Source of the DNA: Streptomyces viridiviolaceus
GTDB lineage: Bacteria; Actinomycetota; Actinomycetes; Streptomycetales; Streptomycetaceae
Direction: 5' to 3'
NCBI RefSeq assembly: GCF_014650995.1
Contig: NZ_BMWA01000016.1
Span: 1 to 64,000 of the forward strand
Length of the DNA stretch: 64,000 bases
Shown: positions 17,174 through 25,645 of the stretch, in pieces
How positions within the stretch are numbered: position 1 is the stretch's first letter
How the letters are laid out: each line of letters starts with the position of its first letter
The notes under the pieces: generated by a model
Seen by the model: only the letters and a program-made list of their open reading frames with translations
What the model was told of the DNA's origin: nothing
The model's database searches: none
Program-made: the position numbers and the translations under genes

Positions 17174-19768
17174 TCAGTTCACGGTCGCCGCGGCGGCGCC
17201 GTCCACGGACGGTGATGTCCTCCGGCCGGTGCCGGCGGGCCGTACCGCGGCCTCCTGCGTCTCGACGGCGGGGTTGCCGCCCCAGCGCGAGTGCGGGGGG
17301 ACCTCCTCGCCCTTCATGAGAAAGGAATCCGGCGCCAGTTCCGCGCCGTCGCCGATCGTCACGCCGTAGTGCACGTGTGCGGCGACGCCCAACGTGCAGC
17401 GGGCGCCGAGCGTGGTGACGTCGGACTTGAAGGTGCCGTCCTCCTGCGAGTGGCACTGGATCTTGCTCCCGGCGTTGAGGGTGGATTCGTCGCCGATGGC
17501 GGTGAGCGTGCGTTCCGTGATGAAGCAGCCGTCGTCGAAGACCCTGCTGCCGATGCGGACGCCCAGCAGGCGCCAGACAAGGGGCTTGTAGGGGGTTCCG
17601 TTGAAGATGTTCAGATAATGGTCCGGAACCTTCCACAGGCGCTCGTGCGACCAGAAGGCACGGTCGTAGATGGAGCACAGCATGGGGCGCAGCCTGCGGA
17701 ACGACCTGAGGCAGCGTTCCACCAGGACGTAGTAGGCGGTGGACAGGGCGAGCGCGAGTGCCATGTACGAGGCGATCACGATGTGTCCGAGCACGCCGTA
17801 CAGGTTCACGGAGGCCAGTGCGAGCAGCGTGAGCACGAGTGTGTGCAGCCACCGTACGAACAGCATGAGGGCCATCGTGCGCAGGTTGTGGCGGTTCTTC
17901 GCGGTGAGGGCGCGGCGCAGGGCCTCGCCGGTCCTGAGATCGTCGAACCGCGAGTCGCGCTCCACGGACCTGGGGATCTCGAAGCACGGCGAGCCGAGGA
18001 GCCCGACCCCTTCGCGGACCTCTCCGTCCAGGGGCACCATCACCTTCGTCGCCAGCAGACAGTTGTCGCCCGTCCGGCCGCCGATGGGGTAGGCGATGTT
18101 GTTGCCCAGGAAGTTGCGCGGGCCGATGGATGTCCGTGACAGCCGGAAGGACGTCGCGGAGTAGTCCGCGTTGATGACGGAGAGTCCGTCGGCCACCATC
18201 GTTCCGCTGCCCACGGTGACGAGTACGGGGCTCTCGTGCTGCACCGCGGTGCCGAAGTTCGACCCGGTCTGCTCGACGTGCGACAAGTCGTATCCGATGC
18301 CGCGCAGGTAGTGCACGATGTACGAGCTGTCCCCGAAGAGCCAGGTGAAGAACTTGATGTTCGTCATCCGTGCCGTCGCACGATGTACCGCGTACCGGAA
18401 CCCGTAGAGCGGATACACCCGGTCCGGTCTGACGGCCAGGCTGAGCAGGCGCGGAAGGGTGAACAGGGCGGCGAGACCCAGGACGACGAAGCCGAGGAAG
18501 AGTGTGAGGGAGAGGACCAGCGCGTCGTACACCAGTTCCGGCAGTGTCAGTGCGGCGGCGGGTTCGAGCCGGTCGCGGATCGCCGGTACCTCGTTGAACA
18601 GCGCGTACAAACCGCCCACGGACAGCGGGATGTACAGGAGGAACAACTGGAGCAGGGAGGCGAGACCGAACCAGGCCCGGCGCACGGTGCCGCACGAGGC
18701 CGGCGCGACCCGCACGTAGTCGACCTCCGTGGGCTGTGCGGGAGACCCGTGCCGGTGCTCGCCGTCCGGGACGGCCTGGCCGCGGTACAGGGACGAGGAG
18801 TGCCCCAGCTGTGCGCCGTCGCCCATGGACGTATCGATGTCGAGAACGGTCTTCTCGCCGATGTAGACGTCGCGGCCGAGGGTGATCCGGCCGGTCTGGA
18901 TGCGTCCCGCATGCGCCCGGTAGCCGAGGAAGAACGAGTCCTTGCGGACGACCGTGCCGGAGCCGATCGTCAGCAGGTCGGTGCAGACGGGGACGGAGCG
19001 GGAGAGGATCGTCACACCCCTGCCGATCCGCGCGCCCAGCGCCCGCAGATACAGCACGTACAGCGGGTTTCCGACGAAGAGGATCATCGGATTCGCATGG
19101 AGCAGTGCCTTGACGATCCAGAAGCGCAGATAAGTGCCACCCCAGTAGGGGAATTCTCCTGGCTTCCAGCGGCCGATGAGCACCCATTTGGCGACGACCG
19201 GGAATGCGCAGAGCGTAACGAATCCGAGACCGCCGAACAGCAGCGACCGCACGTAGATGTCCAGTGGCCCGGAACCCGCGGCCACCCACTCGTATCCGCC
19301 TGCGGTGACGAATCCGGCGACCACCGTGTATCCAAGGAAGAACAGCAGTTGGAATGTGCCGCAAAGAGTGTGGGAAAGCCTGCCGTTCGTCCGCGTGACC
19401 GGATCCGGCGGCATCGCCCCCGCAGATGGCGAGAGGGTAGCCGGGGCATCCGCGGGAGCCGGGGCGGACTCCGCGAGAGCCGCCGCCAGGCTTCGGATCG
19501 TGGGGTACCGGTAGATGTCCTTCATGGACGGGGAGGGAAGGTCCTCCCGCTTCCGCACCCGCGCGCAGAACTGCGCCATGACCAGGGAGTTGGCGCCGAG
19601 GCCGTCAAAGAAGTGCACGTCGACCGGAACGCTCTCGACGCCCACGACGTCGGCCAGGGCATCAGCCAGTCGCGTTTCGGTTTCCGTCGTCGTCGATCCC
19701 GGGCTGCTCCGCTCCATGACGGTGCTTTCGTCCGGTCCGCCTATGTGGACCTCCGAAGACTGCTCCAC
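17174..19768 (-). CDS. Membrane synthetase: carrier domain plus Pls-like C-terminal region, no adenylation domain
   Basis: An 864-residue protein. A carrier domain occupies ~30-100 with phosphopantetheine Ser61 in LGANSL. The rest matches the C-terminal region of epsilon-poly-lysine synthetase and related NRPS terminal domains. There are about six membrane helices (~137-158, 173-197, 367-390, 411-437, 631-655, 657-683). They separate three soluble segments rich in hexapeptide-repeat (left-handed beta-helix) text, for example GRDVYIGEKTVLDIDTSMGD. In poly-lysine synthetase this region makes isopeptide bonds; the A domain that normally precedes it is absent here and could be supplied by the adjacent NRPS. 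The GTG start has AGGAG eight bases upstream. First gene of the operon. Confidence 0.82.
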   Translation of the reverse strand: MEQSSEVHIGGPDESTVMERSSPGSTTTETETRLADALADVVGVESVPVDVHFFDGLGANSLVMAQFCARVRKREDLPSPSMKDIYRYPTIRSLAAALAESAPAPADAPATLSPSAGAMPPDPVTRTNGRLSHTLCGTFQLLFFLGYTVVAGFVTAGGYEWVAAGSGPLDIYVRSLLFGGLGFVTLCAFPVVAKWVLIGRWKPGEFPYWGGTYLRFWIVKALLHANPMILFVGNPLYVLYLRALGARIGRGVTILSRSVPVCTDLLTIGSGTVVRKDSFFLGYRAHAGRIQTGRITLGRDVYIGEKTVLDIDTSMGDGAQLGHSSSLYRGQAVPDGEHRHGSPAQPTEVDYVRVAPASCGTVRRAWFGLASLLQLFLLYIPLSVGGLYALFNEVPAIRDRLEPAAALTLPELVYDALVLSLTLFLGFVVLGLAALFTLPRLLSLAVRPDRVYPLYGFRYAVHRATARMTNIKFFTWLFGDSSYIVHYLRGIGYDLSHVEQTGSNFGTAVQHESPVLVTVGSGTMVADGLSVINADYSATSFRLSRTSIGPRNFLGNNIAYPIGGRTGDNCLLATKVMVPLDGEVREGVGLLGSPCFEIPRSVERDSRFDDLRTGEALRRALTAKNRHNLRTMALMLFVRWLHTLVLTLLALASVNLYGVLGHIVIASYMALALALSTAYYVLVERCLRSFRRLRPMLCSIYDRAFWSHERLWKVPDHYLNIFNGTPYKPLVWRLLGVRIGSRVFDDGCFITERTLTAIGDESTLNAGSKIQCHSQEDGTFKSDVTTLGARCTLGVAAHVHYGVTIGDGAELAPDSFLMKGEEVPPHSRWGGNPAVETQEAAVRPAGTGRRTSPSVDGAAAATVN

Positions 19769-19819
19769 GATCTGATCTCCTCGAGGGCGGCTGGGTCCCC
19801 GATGGCTTCCGGATGCGAG

Positions 19820-19873
19820 TCAGGGCGCTGGCGCCCCGTGCAAATCCCGCCGAGCCATCGGAAGCTCGGGCAT
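19820..19873 (-). CDS. Possible 17-residue leader peptide before the NRPS operon
   Basis: An ATG preceded by GGAGAAGAGCAC opens a frame reading MPELPMARRDLHGAPAP and then stops, 52 bp before the start of the membrane synthetase gene. The ribosome binding site is good, but such a short frame can arise by chance. It could be a translated leader involved in control of the operon, or nothing. No ribosomal-peptide maturation genes are nearby. Confidence 0.22.
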   Translation of the reverse strand: MPELPMARRDLHGAPAP

Positions 19874-20359
19874 GTGCTCTTCTCCATTCAATGACTGCCG
19901 CTTCAGTCTCGTTCGGGTGTCGTCAGGCTGCCACTCCGAATCGATCACGAGGCGGGCGGGAAAAGCCCGTCGGGCCCGTGACGCCTGGGCAACCGCAGAT
20001 ATGCGGCGCATCACGGATCACCTGAATGGCGGATGCTCCGGGCCAGGCAATCGCAAAGTCCGGCGACCCCGGAATGGACGGGGAGGGCACGCTGGTTGGA
20101 AGGCGGAGCGTTCGCCGGCGGTGGCGCGGCCTTCGGCATCGCTGCGGGCTGCGTCGTGGGCGGCAGGCGAGGCCCCGGAGCCGGCTGCTGGTCCATGGCG
20201 GTGGCGGCGCCGCCGGTCGCGTCGGCCGAGCCGGCATGACGCCGTTCAGATCATCGACGCCGACGGCGGTGACCGCGCCGGAGTCCGGCTGGAGCCGCAC
20301 GCGGCAGTCCGTGCGGGAAGTCGCGGACGGCTCCGGCCGGACCGTTCTGCCGAGCGGAC
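19874..20359. other. Upstream region of the NRPS operon, no gene seen
   Basis: About 490 bp between the possible leader peptide and the end of the first IclR gene. It should hold the promoter of the minus-strand NRPS operon. No open frame with a ribosome binding site, no clear dyad and no MbtH-like gene were found in it. Confidence 0.4.
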
Positions 20360-21157
20360 TCAGCCGATGTACCCCATGCGGCGGCTGATCTCGTCGGCGC
20401 CCTTGAGCAGCACGGGGGCGAGTTCGTGGATGCGCGGCTCGGTGAACCGGTACTCGGGGCCGGAGGCACTGAGGGCGGCGACGACCCGCCCCTCGTTGGA
20501 CCGGATCGGGGCCGCAACGGCGTGCAGTCCGATCTCGAACTCCTCCAGCGTCACCGCGTAACCGCACTCCCGAGCCTCGGCGAGATCCTTCTCCAGCTCG
20601 GTCATGGACGTGATGGTGCGCGGCGTCAGCTCCTGTATGCCGGACGCCGCGAGTACGGCCGCGCGGTCTCCCGCCGGCAGGTGGGCCAGCAGGATCTTGC
20701 CGCTGGACGTGGCGTGCAGCGGAGTGAGCTGCCCGACCCAGTTGTGCGTGCCGATCGCGCCCGGGCCGCGCACCTGGTACAGGTTGACCGCGTAGTGCTC
20801 CTGCAGGACGGCGATGTTGACGGTCTCGCCGATCTCCTCGGAGAGCCGCTCGCACACCGTCCGGCCCTGCTGGGTGAGGTCGAGCCGGTCCGTGACCGCG
20901 CCCGCCAGGCGCACGATCCCGAAACCGAGCCGGTACTTGCCCCGTTCGGTCGCCTGCTCGACGAGACCGCGCGCCTCCAGCGCCCCGAGCAGGCGGAACG
21001 CGGTCGACTTGTGGACGTCGATCTCGGCGGCGACCTCGCTCACGCCCGCCTCCCCGCGCTGGGCGAGGATCTCCAGGACGCTGACGGCACGGTCGACGGA
21101 CTGCACACCGCCTGCCGCGGGAGCGGCTGTTTCGCCATCTGCCGTATGGTTGCTCAT
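20360..21157 (-). CDS. IclR-family regulator 1 of the betaine locus
   Basis: A 265-residue IclR protein. The N-terminal winged HTH (AVSVLEILAQRGEAGVSEVA, then DVHKSTAFRLLGALEARGLV) covers residues ~20-75. The effector domain follows, with the typical TPLHATSSGKILLAHLP segment. It is a close paralogue of the regulator at 27494, and long blocks are identical by eye. A perfect dyad GTTGC-N7-GCAAC overlaps its start codon, which suggests autoregulation. It is divergent from the BCCT transporter about 600 bp away. Likely effectors are betaine or its demethylation products. The ATG chosen gives the same start as the paralogue. Confidence 0.87.
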   Translation of the reverse strand: MSNHTADGETAAPAAGGVQSVDRAVSVLEILAQRGEAGVSEVAAEIDVHKSTAFRLLGALEARGLVEQATERGKYRLGFGIVRLAGAVTDRLDLTQQGRTVCERLSEEIGETVNIAVLQEHYAVNLYQVRGPGAIGTHNWVGQLTPLHATSSGKILLAHLPAGDRAAVLAASGIQELTPRTITSMTELEKDLAEARECGYAVTLEEFEIGLHAVAAPIRSNEGRVVAALSASGPEYRFTEPRIHELAPVLLKGADEISRRMGYIG

Positions 21158-21165
21158 GGCGCAAC
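21149..21165. promoter_or_regulatory. Candidate IclR box at the start of IclR gene 1
   Basis: GTTGC-tcatggc-GCAAC is a perfect 5+5 dyad with a 7-base spacer that overlaps the ATG of the regulator. The same arrangement recurs before the dimethylglycine dehydrogenase gene and, with one mismatch each, before the Rieske ferredoxin and at IclR gene 2. Confidence 0.55.
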
Positions 21166-21482
21166 TATACGCGTGACCTCGGGACATTCGCGGGGACGTG
21201 GTGGTGCGTCAGTCGCTCTGCGGCAGGGGTCCGGGCGCGGCCAAGCCGGTATACCAGGACCCGGTGGCGCCCTCAAGACTTCCGTCAGAGCTCAGGGGGT
21301 CGCCGCCGCGCTTGCCGACCCTCGGCCGGCGCGGTCGGCGGAAGAGGACCGTGCGGTCGCCGCCGACCGGCACGCGGAACTCGCTGTGTCATTCCACGGC
21401 GCGGGCCAGTGACGGGACTTCGGCGTCGCGGCCGTGGCGACCAGCTCGTCCGGGACGCGCGAGACGGACGACGTAGCCGGGT

Positions 21483-21560
21483 GGCGGCCCGGAACAGGCG
21501 GAGGCCGCCGAGTTCGGCATGGAGCACGACCTCGGCCCGACCTGCGACCCGGTCGGCGGC
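21483..21560 (+). pseudogene. sdaA relic (26-codon fragment of L-serine dehydratase)
   Basis: Reading from 21483 gives GGPEQAEAAEFGMEHDLGPT followed by CDPVGG. This matches the iron-sulfur ligand region of the full sdaA in this window (around 47320-47400: PEQVENAAEIGVEHNLG, then CDPVGG). The flanking bases do not extend the match, so it is an isolated remnant between the IclR gene and the BCCT promoter. It implies that a second serine dehydratase gene once stood here. Confidence 0.7.
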
Positions 21561-21622
21561 GCGGCCGGCGGTGCGAGACAGCCGTAGCCGGACCATCCCC
21601 ATAACGATGGGTGTACGGGGGC

Positions 21623-21688
21623 TTGACCTATCGGGGCCGACGGCGAAACTGTGTTGCACATCAAGCTTTCGGTTGCGTGTTGTGCACT
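21623..21688 (+). promoter_or_regulatory. Promoter region of the BCCT transporter with a partial IclR box
   Basis: TTGACC at 21623-21628 is a good -35 match; the -10 is weak. Downstream, GTTGC-gtgttgt-GCACT (21672-21688) matches 8 of 10 arm positions of the GTTGC-N7-GCAAC dyad found elsewhere in the locus. GCGAAACT at 21643 also appears beside IclR gene 2. Assignment is by similarity and position only. Confidence 0.4.
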
Positions 21689-21774
21689 GTCGAGTGCAGG
21701 GACCGCGCGCAGGGAACCTCCTGCTCCTGCCCGCCTCCTCTCACCTCCCCATGCCCCCGTTCGGAAGGCCGCTG

Positions 21775-23397
21775 ATGAGCACCCGTACGACGAAGAAGCC
21801 GGGCCCGGCCCCGACTCGGCTCGATCCGGCAGTCCTCTACATCTCTGTGACGCTGTCCGCCCTCTTCGTGGCGTGGGGAGTGTTCTTCACCGGCAACCTC
21901 GCGACGGTGGCCGAGGCGACGTTGGGCCGGATCATCGAGAACTTCGGCTGGCTCTTCGTCCTGGCCAGTTCGGGATTCGTCCTGCTGGCCGTCGTACTGG
22001 CCTTCAGCCGGTTCGGCCGCATCCGGCTGGGCAAGGACGGCGACCGTCCGGAATTCAGCACCGCCTCATGGGTGGCGATGATGTTCAGCGCCGGCATGGG
22101 CATCGGCCTGATGTTCTACGGCGCGAGTGAACCACTCATGCACATGTCCAGCCCGCCGCCCGGCACCGCCAGTGCGGAGTCACCGGACGCGGCCCGCGTG
22201 GCCTTGGAGTACTCGTACTTCCACTGGGCGATCCATCCGTGGGCGATGTACGCCGTGGCCGGCCTCGCGCTCGCCTACTTCGGATTCCGCAGGAGCGGCA
22301 GCAGCCTGATCAGTTCCGCCTTCCGGCCGCTGCTCGGTGACCGGGTGGACGGACCGCTGGGCAGGTCCATCGACATCCTGGCGATCTTCGCGACCCTCTT
22401 CGGCTCCGCCGTCTCCCTGGGGCTCGGCGCGTTGCAGATCAACAGCGGAATGAATGAGCTCTGGGGGATAGCGGACTCCACCTCGCTGGCCGTCCTGATC
22501 ATCGCGGTGCTCACCGTCCTGTTCGTCGTCTCCGCCCTCTCCGGGGTGCACCGCGGCATCCAGTGGCTGAGCAACGGCAACATGATCCTCGCCGCCGTCC
22601 TGCTGCTGTTCGTCTTCGTCGTGGGCCCCACGGTGTTCATCCTGAACAGCCAGACCCAGGCGCTGGGCGGCTACCTGGCCTCGCTCCCCGAGATGAGCTT
22701 CAGGACGGGTGCCTTCGGTGGTGGCGAATGGCTGTCCGGCTGGACGGTCTTCTACTGGGCGTGGTGGATCTCCTGGACGCCGTTCGTGGGCACGTTCATC
22801 GCGCGGATCTCCCGTGGGCGCACGATCCGGCAGTTCATCGTCGGTGTGATCATCGCGCCGAGCGTGGTGAGCATCGTGTGGTTCGCGATCCTCGGCGGTA
22901 CCGCGCTGAACCAGGAGATGCACGGCGGTGGGCTGTCCGCGGCGGTCGCCGAGGGCGAGGAAGCGGGCCTGTTCGCCACCTTGCAGACACTGCCCTGGTT
23001 CAGCATCACCTCGGTCGTGGTGATCATCCTGGTGGGCCTCTTCTTCGTCAGCGGTGCCGACGCGGCCTCCGTGGTGCTGGGCATGCTCTCCTGCCGGGGC
23101 AGCATGAGCCCCAGTCGCCCGGTCGTGATCCTCTGGGGTGCGCTGACCGGTCTGGTCGCGGCCGTGCTGCTGCTGGCCGGAGGATTGGAGGCGGTCAAGC
23201 AGGTCGCCGTCGTCGCCGCGTTCCCGTTCCTCTTCGTGATGATCGGCATGTGTGTCTCCCTGGTGAAGGCGCTGCGTGCCGAGCCGAGAGGTGAACGGGC
23301 CCCGGACGGTACGGTCACCGCCGCCTCCGTTGACGAGCACGCATCGGATGACGGAGCGCGGCCGGCCGAGGTGGCGGATACGCAGGTCGCCGGCTGA
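21775..23397 (+). CDS. BCCT-family glycine betaine/choline transporter
   Basis: A 540-residue membrane protein with about 12 hydrophobic helices. The BCCT signatures are clear: GMGIGLMFYGASEPLMHM near residue 110, and the tryptophan-rich YWAWWISWTPFVGTFIARIS near 325, which lines the betaine site. GGAAGG precedes the ATG; an ATG eight codons upstream has no such site. The C-terminal tail is charged. It imports trimethylammonium substrates with Na+ or H+ and is the entry point of the betaine pathway encoded downstream. Confidence 0.92.
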   Translation: MSTRTTKKPGPAPTRLDPAVLYISVTLSALFVAWGVFFTGNLATVAEATLGRIIENFGWLFVLASSGFVLLAVVLAFSRFGRIRLGKDGDRPEFSTASWVAMMFSAGMGIGLMFYGASEPLMHMSSPPPGTASAESPDAARVALEYSYFHWAIHPWAMYAVAGLALAYFGFRRSGSSLISSAFRPLLGDRVDGPLGRSIDILAIFATLFGSAVSLGLGALQINSGMNELWGIADSTSLAVLIIAVLTVLFVVSALSGVHRGIQWLSNGNMILAAVLLLFVFVVGPTVFILNSQTQALGGYLASLPEMSFRTGAFGGGEWLSGWTVFYWAWWISWTPFVGTFIARISRGRTIRQFIVGVIIAPSVVSIVWFAILGGTALNQEMHGGGLSAAVAEGEEAGLFATLQTLPWFSITSVVVIILVGLFFVSGADAASVVLGMLSCRGSMSPSRPVVILWGALTGLVAAVLLLAGGLEAVKQVAVVAAFPFLFVMIGMCVSLVKALRAEPRGERAPDGTVTAASVDEHASDDGARPAEVADTQVAG

Positions 23398-23431
23398 GCT
23401 GCCGGACCGATCGATCACCCGTCGCATCAGG

Positions 23432-23473
23432 GCGCACGCGAGGGCCGTACCCCCCGGGGGCCCTCGTGTGCGC
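23432..23473. terminator. Hairpin after the BCCT gene
   Basis: GCGCACGCGAGGGCC and GGCCCTCGTGTGCGC form a 15-bp stem with one G-T pair and a 12-base loop, beginning 34 bp after the stop codon. It should end the transporter transcript and isolate it from the dehydrogenase gene. Confidence 0.7.
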
Positions 23474-23524
23474 CCGCGCGCGTCGACGGCGACCGAGTTC
23501 CGGATCGGTGGCGGCGGTGGGCCT

Positions 23525-23568
23525 CTTGACCTCGCGCCTTCCCGTCCTCGATCCTCAGTTGCGCATAG
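23525..23568 (+). promoter_or_regulatory. Promoter of the formaldehyde dehydrogenase gene
   Basis: TTGACC at 23525 is a plausible -35. AGTTGCGCATAG at 23557-23568 contains one GTTGC half of the locus dyad; the other half is degenerate. A GCAAC half-site appears at 23589-23593. The arrangement of TTGAC about 30 bp before a GTTGCGC block is shared with the dimethylglycine dehydrogenase promoter. Confidence 0.4.
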
Positions 23569-23626
23569 CGGTGCGCGTGCCTTAATGAGCAACGCGCAGT
23601 CGAGGCTTCCGCCAGAGGAGTAACCC

Positions 23627-24712
23627 ATGGCTCACGAGGTTCGTGCCGTCGTCGCCCGCGAGAAGGGCGCCCCGGTCTCCGTCGAAACGATCGTCGTCCC
23701 CGACCCCGGTCCGGGCGAGGCGCTCGTCGCGATCGAGGCGTGCGGCGTCTGCCACACCGACCTCCACTACCGGGAGGGCGGCATCAACGACGAGTTCCCC
23801 TTCTTCCTCGGGCACGAGGCAGCGGGCCGCGTCGAGGCCGTCGGAGACGGTGTCACCGGCATCGAGCCGGGCGACTTCGTCATCCTCAACTGGCGTGCGG
23901 TATGCGGCCAGTGCCGGGCCTGCAGCAAGGGCAAGCCCTGGTACTGCTTCGCCACCCACAACGCGAAGCAGCCGATGACCCTGCTCGACGGCACGCCGCT
24001 CTCACCCGCGCTCGGCATCGGTGCCTTCGCGGAGAAGACGCTGGTGGCCACGGGGCAGTGCACCAAGGTCGACCCGGCCGCTCCGGCAGCCGCCGCCGGC
24101 CTCCTCGGATGCGGCGTCATGGCGGGCTTCGGAGCGGCCGTGAACACCGGCGCCGTGGGCCGCGGGGACTCCGTCGCCGTCATCGGCTGCGGCGGGGTCG
24201 GTATGGCCGCCGTGGCCGGGGCTAAGCTCGCCGGCGCCGCCAAGGTCATCGCCGTCGATCTCGACCCGCGCAAGCTCGAGCGGGCCAAGAGCATGGGCGC
24301 CACCCATGTGATCGACGGCAAGGCGGCGGACGTCGTGGAAGCCGTGCGCGAGCTGACCGGCGGCCACGGCGCGGATCTGGTCGTGGACGCGGTCGGCCGT
24401 CCCGAGACGTACAAGCAGGCCTTCTACGCCCGCGACCTGGCCGGCACGGTCGTCCTGGTCGGTGTGCCGACCCCGGAGACGACCGTGGAACTGCCGCTGC
24501 TCGACGTGTTCGGCCGCGGCGGCGCCCTGAAGTCCAGCTGGTACGGCGACTGCCTGCCCTCGCGCGACTTCCCGGCACTCATCGACCTGTACCTGTCGGG
24601 GCGCTTCGACCTCGACGCCTTCGTCACCGAGACCATCGGACTCGGCGACGTGGAGAAGGCGTTCGAGAAGATGCACCACGGTGATGTCCTGCGCTCGGTG
24701 GTGGTGCTGTGA
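23627..24712 (+). CDS. S-(hydroxymethyl)mycothiol dehydrogenase (Zn alcohol dehydrogenase family)
   Basis: A 361-residue class III-like zinc dehydrogenase. The catalytic zinc ligands are in ACGVCHTD and LGHEAAG, the structural zinc cysteines in CGQCRACSKGKPWYC, and the NAD motif is GCGGVGMAAVAGA near residue 185. In actinobacteria this class oxidises the formaldehyde-mycothiol adduct. Demethylation of dimethylglycine and sarcosine releases formaldehyde or methylene-THF, so the gene protects against the by-product of this pathway. An AGGAG site precedes the ATG. It overlaps the next gene by one base. Confidence 0.87.
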   Translation: MAHEVRAVVAREKGAPVSVETIVVPDPGPGEALVAIEACGVCHTDLHYREGGINDEFPFFLGHEAAGRVEAVGDGVTGIEPGDFVILNWRAVCGQCRACSKGKPWYCFATHNAKQPMTLLDGTPLSPALGIGAFAEKTLVATGQCTKVDPAAPAAAAGLLGCGVMAGFGAAVNTGAVGRGDSVAVIGCGGVGMAAVAGAKLAGAAKVIAVDLDPRKLERAKSMGATHVIDGKAADVVEAVRELTGGHGADLVVDAVGRPETYKQAFYARDLAGTVVLVGVPTPETTVELPLLDVFGRGGALKSSWYGDCLPSRDFPALIDLYLSGRFDLDAFVTETIGLGDVEKAFEKMHHGDVLRSVVVL

Positions 24713-25347
24713 TGGCCGGTACCGTCCGCATCGAACACCTCGTCACGAGCGGCACCTTCAGCCTCGACGGCGGCACCTGGGAGGTCGACAACAACGTCTG
24801 GATCGTCGGCGACGACGACGAGGCCGTGGTCATCGACGCCGCACACGACGCCGACGCCGTCCTGGCGGCCGTCGGCGACCGCCGCCTGGCGGCCGTCGTG
24901 TGCACCCACGCCCACGACGACCACGTGAGCGCCGCTCCGGCCGTCGCGGACGCCACGGGAGCCCCCGTCCTCCTGCACCCCGACGACCAGGTGCTGTGGG
25001 AGCTGGCGCACCCGGACCGTCACCCCGACGGCGCGCTCACCGACGGCGAGGAGCTGAAGGTCGCGGGCATCGGCCTTCAGGTGCTCCACACGCCCGGTCA
25101 CGCTCCAGGTGCCGTGTGCCTGTACGCACCCGACCTGGGAGCCCTGTTCAGCGGCGACACGCTGTTCGCCGGCGGGCCCGGCGCGACCGGGCGCTCGTAC
25201 AGCGACTTCGGCGCGATCATCACCTCGATCCGCGACCGGCTGCTGGCGCTCCCGGGGGAGACGACCGTGCACACCGGGCACGGCGAGACGACGAGCATCG
25301 CCGCGGAGGCACCGCACCTCGCCGAGTGGGTGGCCCGCGGCTGGTGA
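24712..25347 (+). CDS. Metallo-beta-lactamase-fold hydrolase next to the formaldehyde dehydrogenase
   Basis: A 211-residue metallohydrolase. The metal motif is THAHDDH near residue 65, followed by HTPGHAPGAVCLY, FSGDTLFAGG and a late HTGHGETT, the glyoxalase II-like set. Its ATG overlaps the TGA of the mycothiol dehydrogenase gene (TGATG), so the two are co-expressed. The likely role is hydrolysis of S-formylmycothiol to formate and mycothiol. That role is inferred from context; the family also includes other thioester hydrolases. Confidence 0.82.
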   Translation: MAGTVRIEHLVTSGTFSLDGGTWEVDNNVWIVGDDDEAVVIDAAHDADAVLAAVGDRRLAAVVCTHAHDDHVSAAPAVADATGAPVLLHPDDQVLWELAHPDRHPDGALTDGEELKVAGIGLQVLHTPGHAPGAVCLYAPDLGALFSGDTLFAGGPGATGRSYSDFGAIITSIRDRLLALPGETTVHTGHGETTSIAAEAPHLAEWVARGW

Positions 25348-25367
25348 CGCCGGCCAGGCCGTGCCCC

Positions 25368-25427
25368 GTCGGGGCGCTCGACTGCCACGGAGTCCTCCGC
25401 ACGGCACCCACAGCCGAGCGCCCCGAC
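25368..25427. terminator. Long-loop hairpin after the MBL gene
   Basis: GTCGGGGCGCTCG and CGAGCGCCCCGAC are perfect 13-bp arms separated by 34 bases, starting 20 bp past the stop codon. The long loop makes it less certain as a terminator than the other hairpins here. Confidence 0.4.
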
Positions 25428-25510
25428 CGACGCTGACCCGCCCCCGACCTCGCCCCGCGTCGGCGGGCTCGTCGCCACCGACCTGCGTGATGTGACCGAC
25501 GCCCCCGGCC

Positions 25511-25550
25511 CTGGATGCCCCCTCCGGCTTCTGGATGCCCCCGCCGGCTT
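25511..25550. repeat. Tandem 20-bp direct repeat
   Basis: CTGGATGCCCCCTCCGGCTT is followed immediately by a second copy that differs at one base (T to G). It lies in non-coding or decayed sequence and probably arose by replication slippage. A regulatory role is not indicated. Confidence 0.6.
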
Positions 25551-25645
25551 CTGGGCGACCGTCGCGGACTTCGCAGGCCGGCCGGCCTGCGCCCGGTTCG
25601 GTGACGTGCGCCGCGGGCCGCCGCCCGGCCTTTCCGTCCGCGTCC

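Noticed and set aside
13725..17369. Long plus-strand open frame opposite the NRPS
   Set aside because: No domains, Arg/Gly/Val-rich shadow text, and the minus strand carries clear A, carrier and thioesterase motifs.
17163..19364. Extension of the NRPS frame into the membrane synthetase gene
   Set aside because: It is an out-of-frame reading of the Pls-like gene; GGGAG and ATG at 17162 set the NRPS start.
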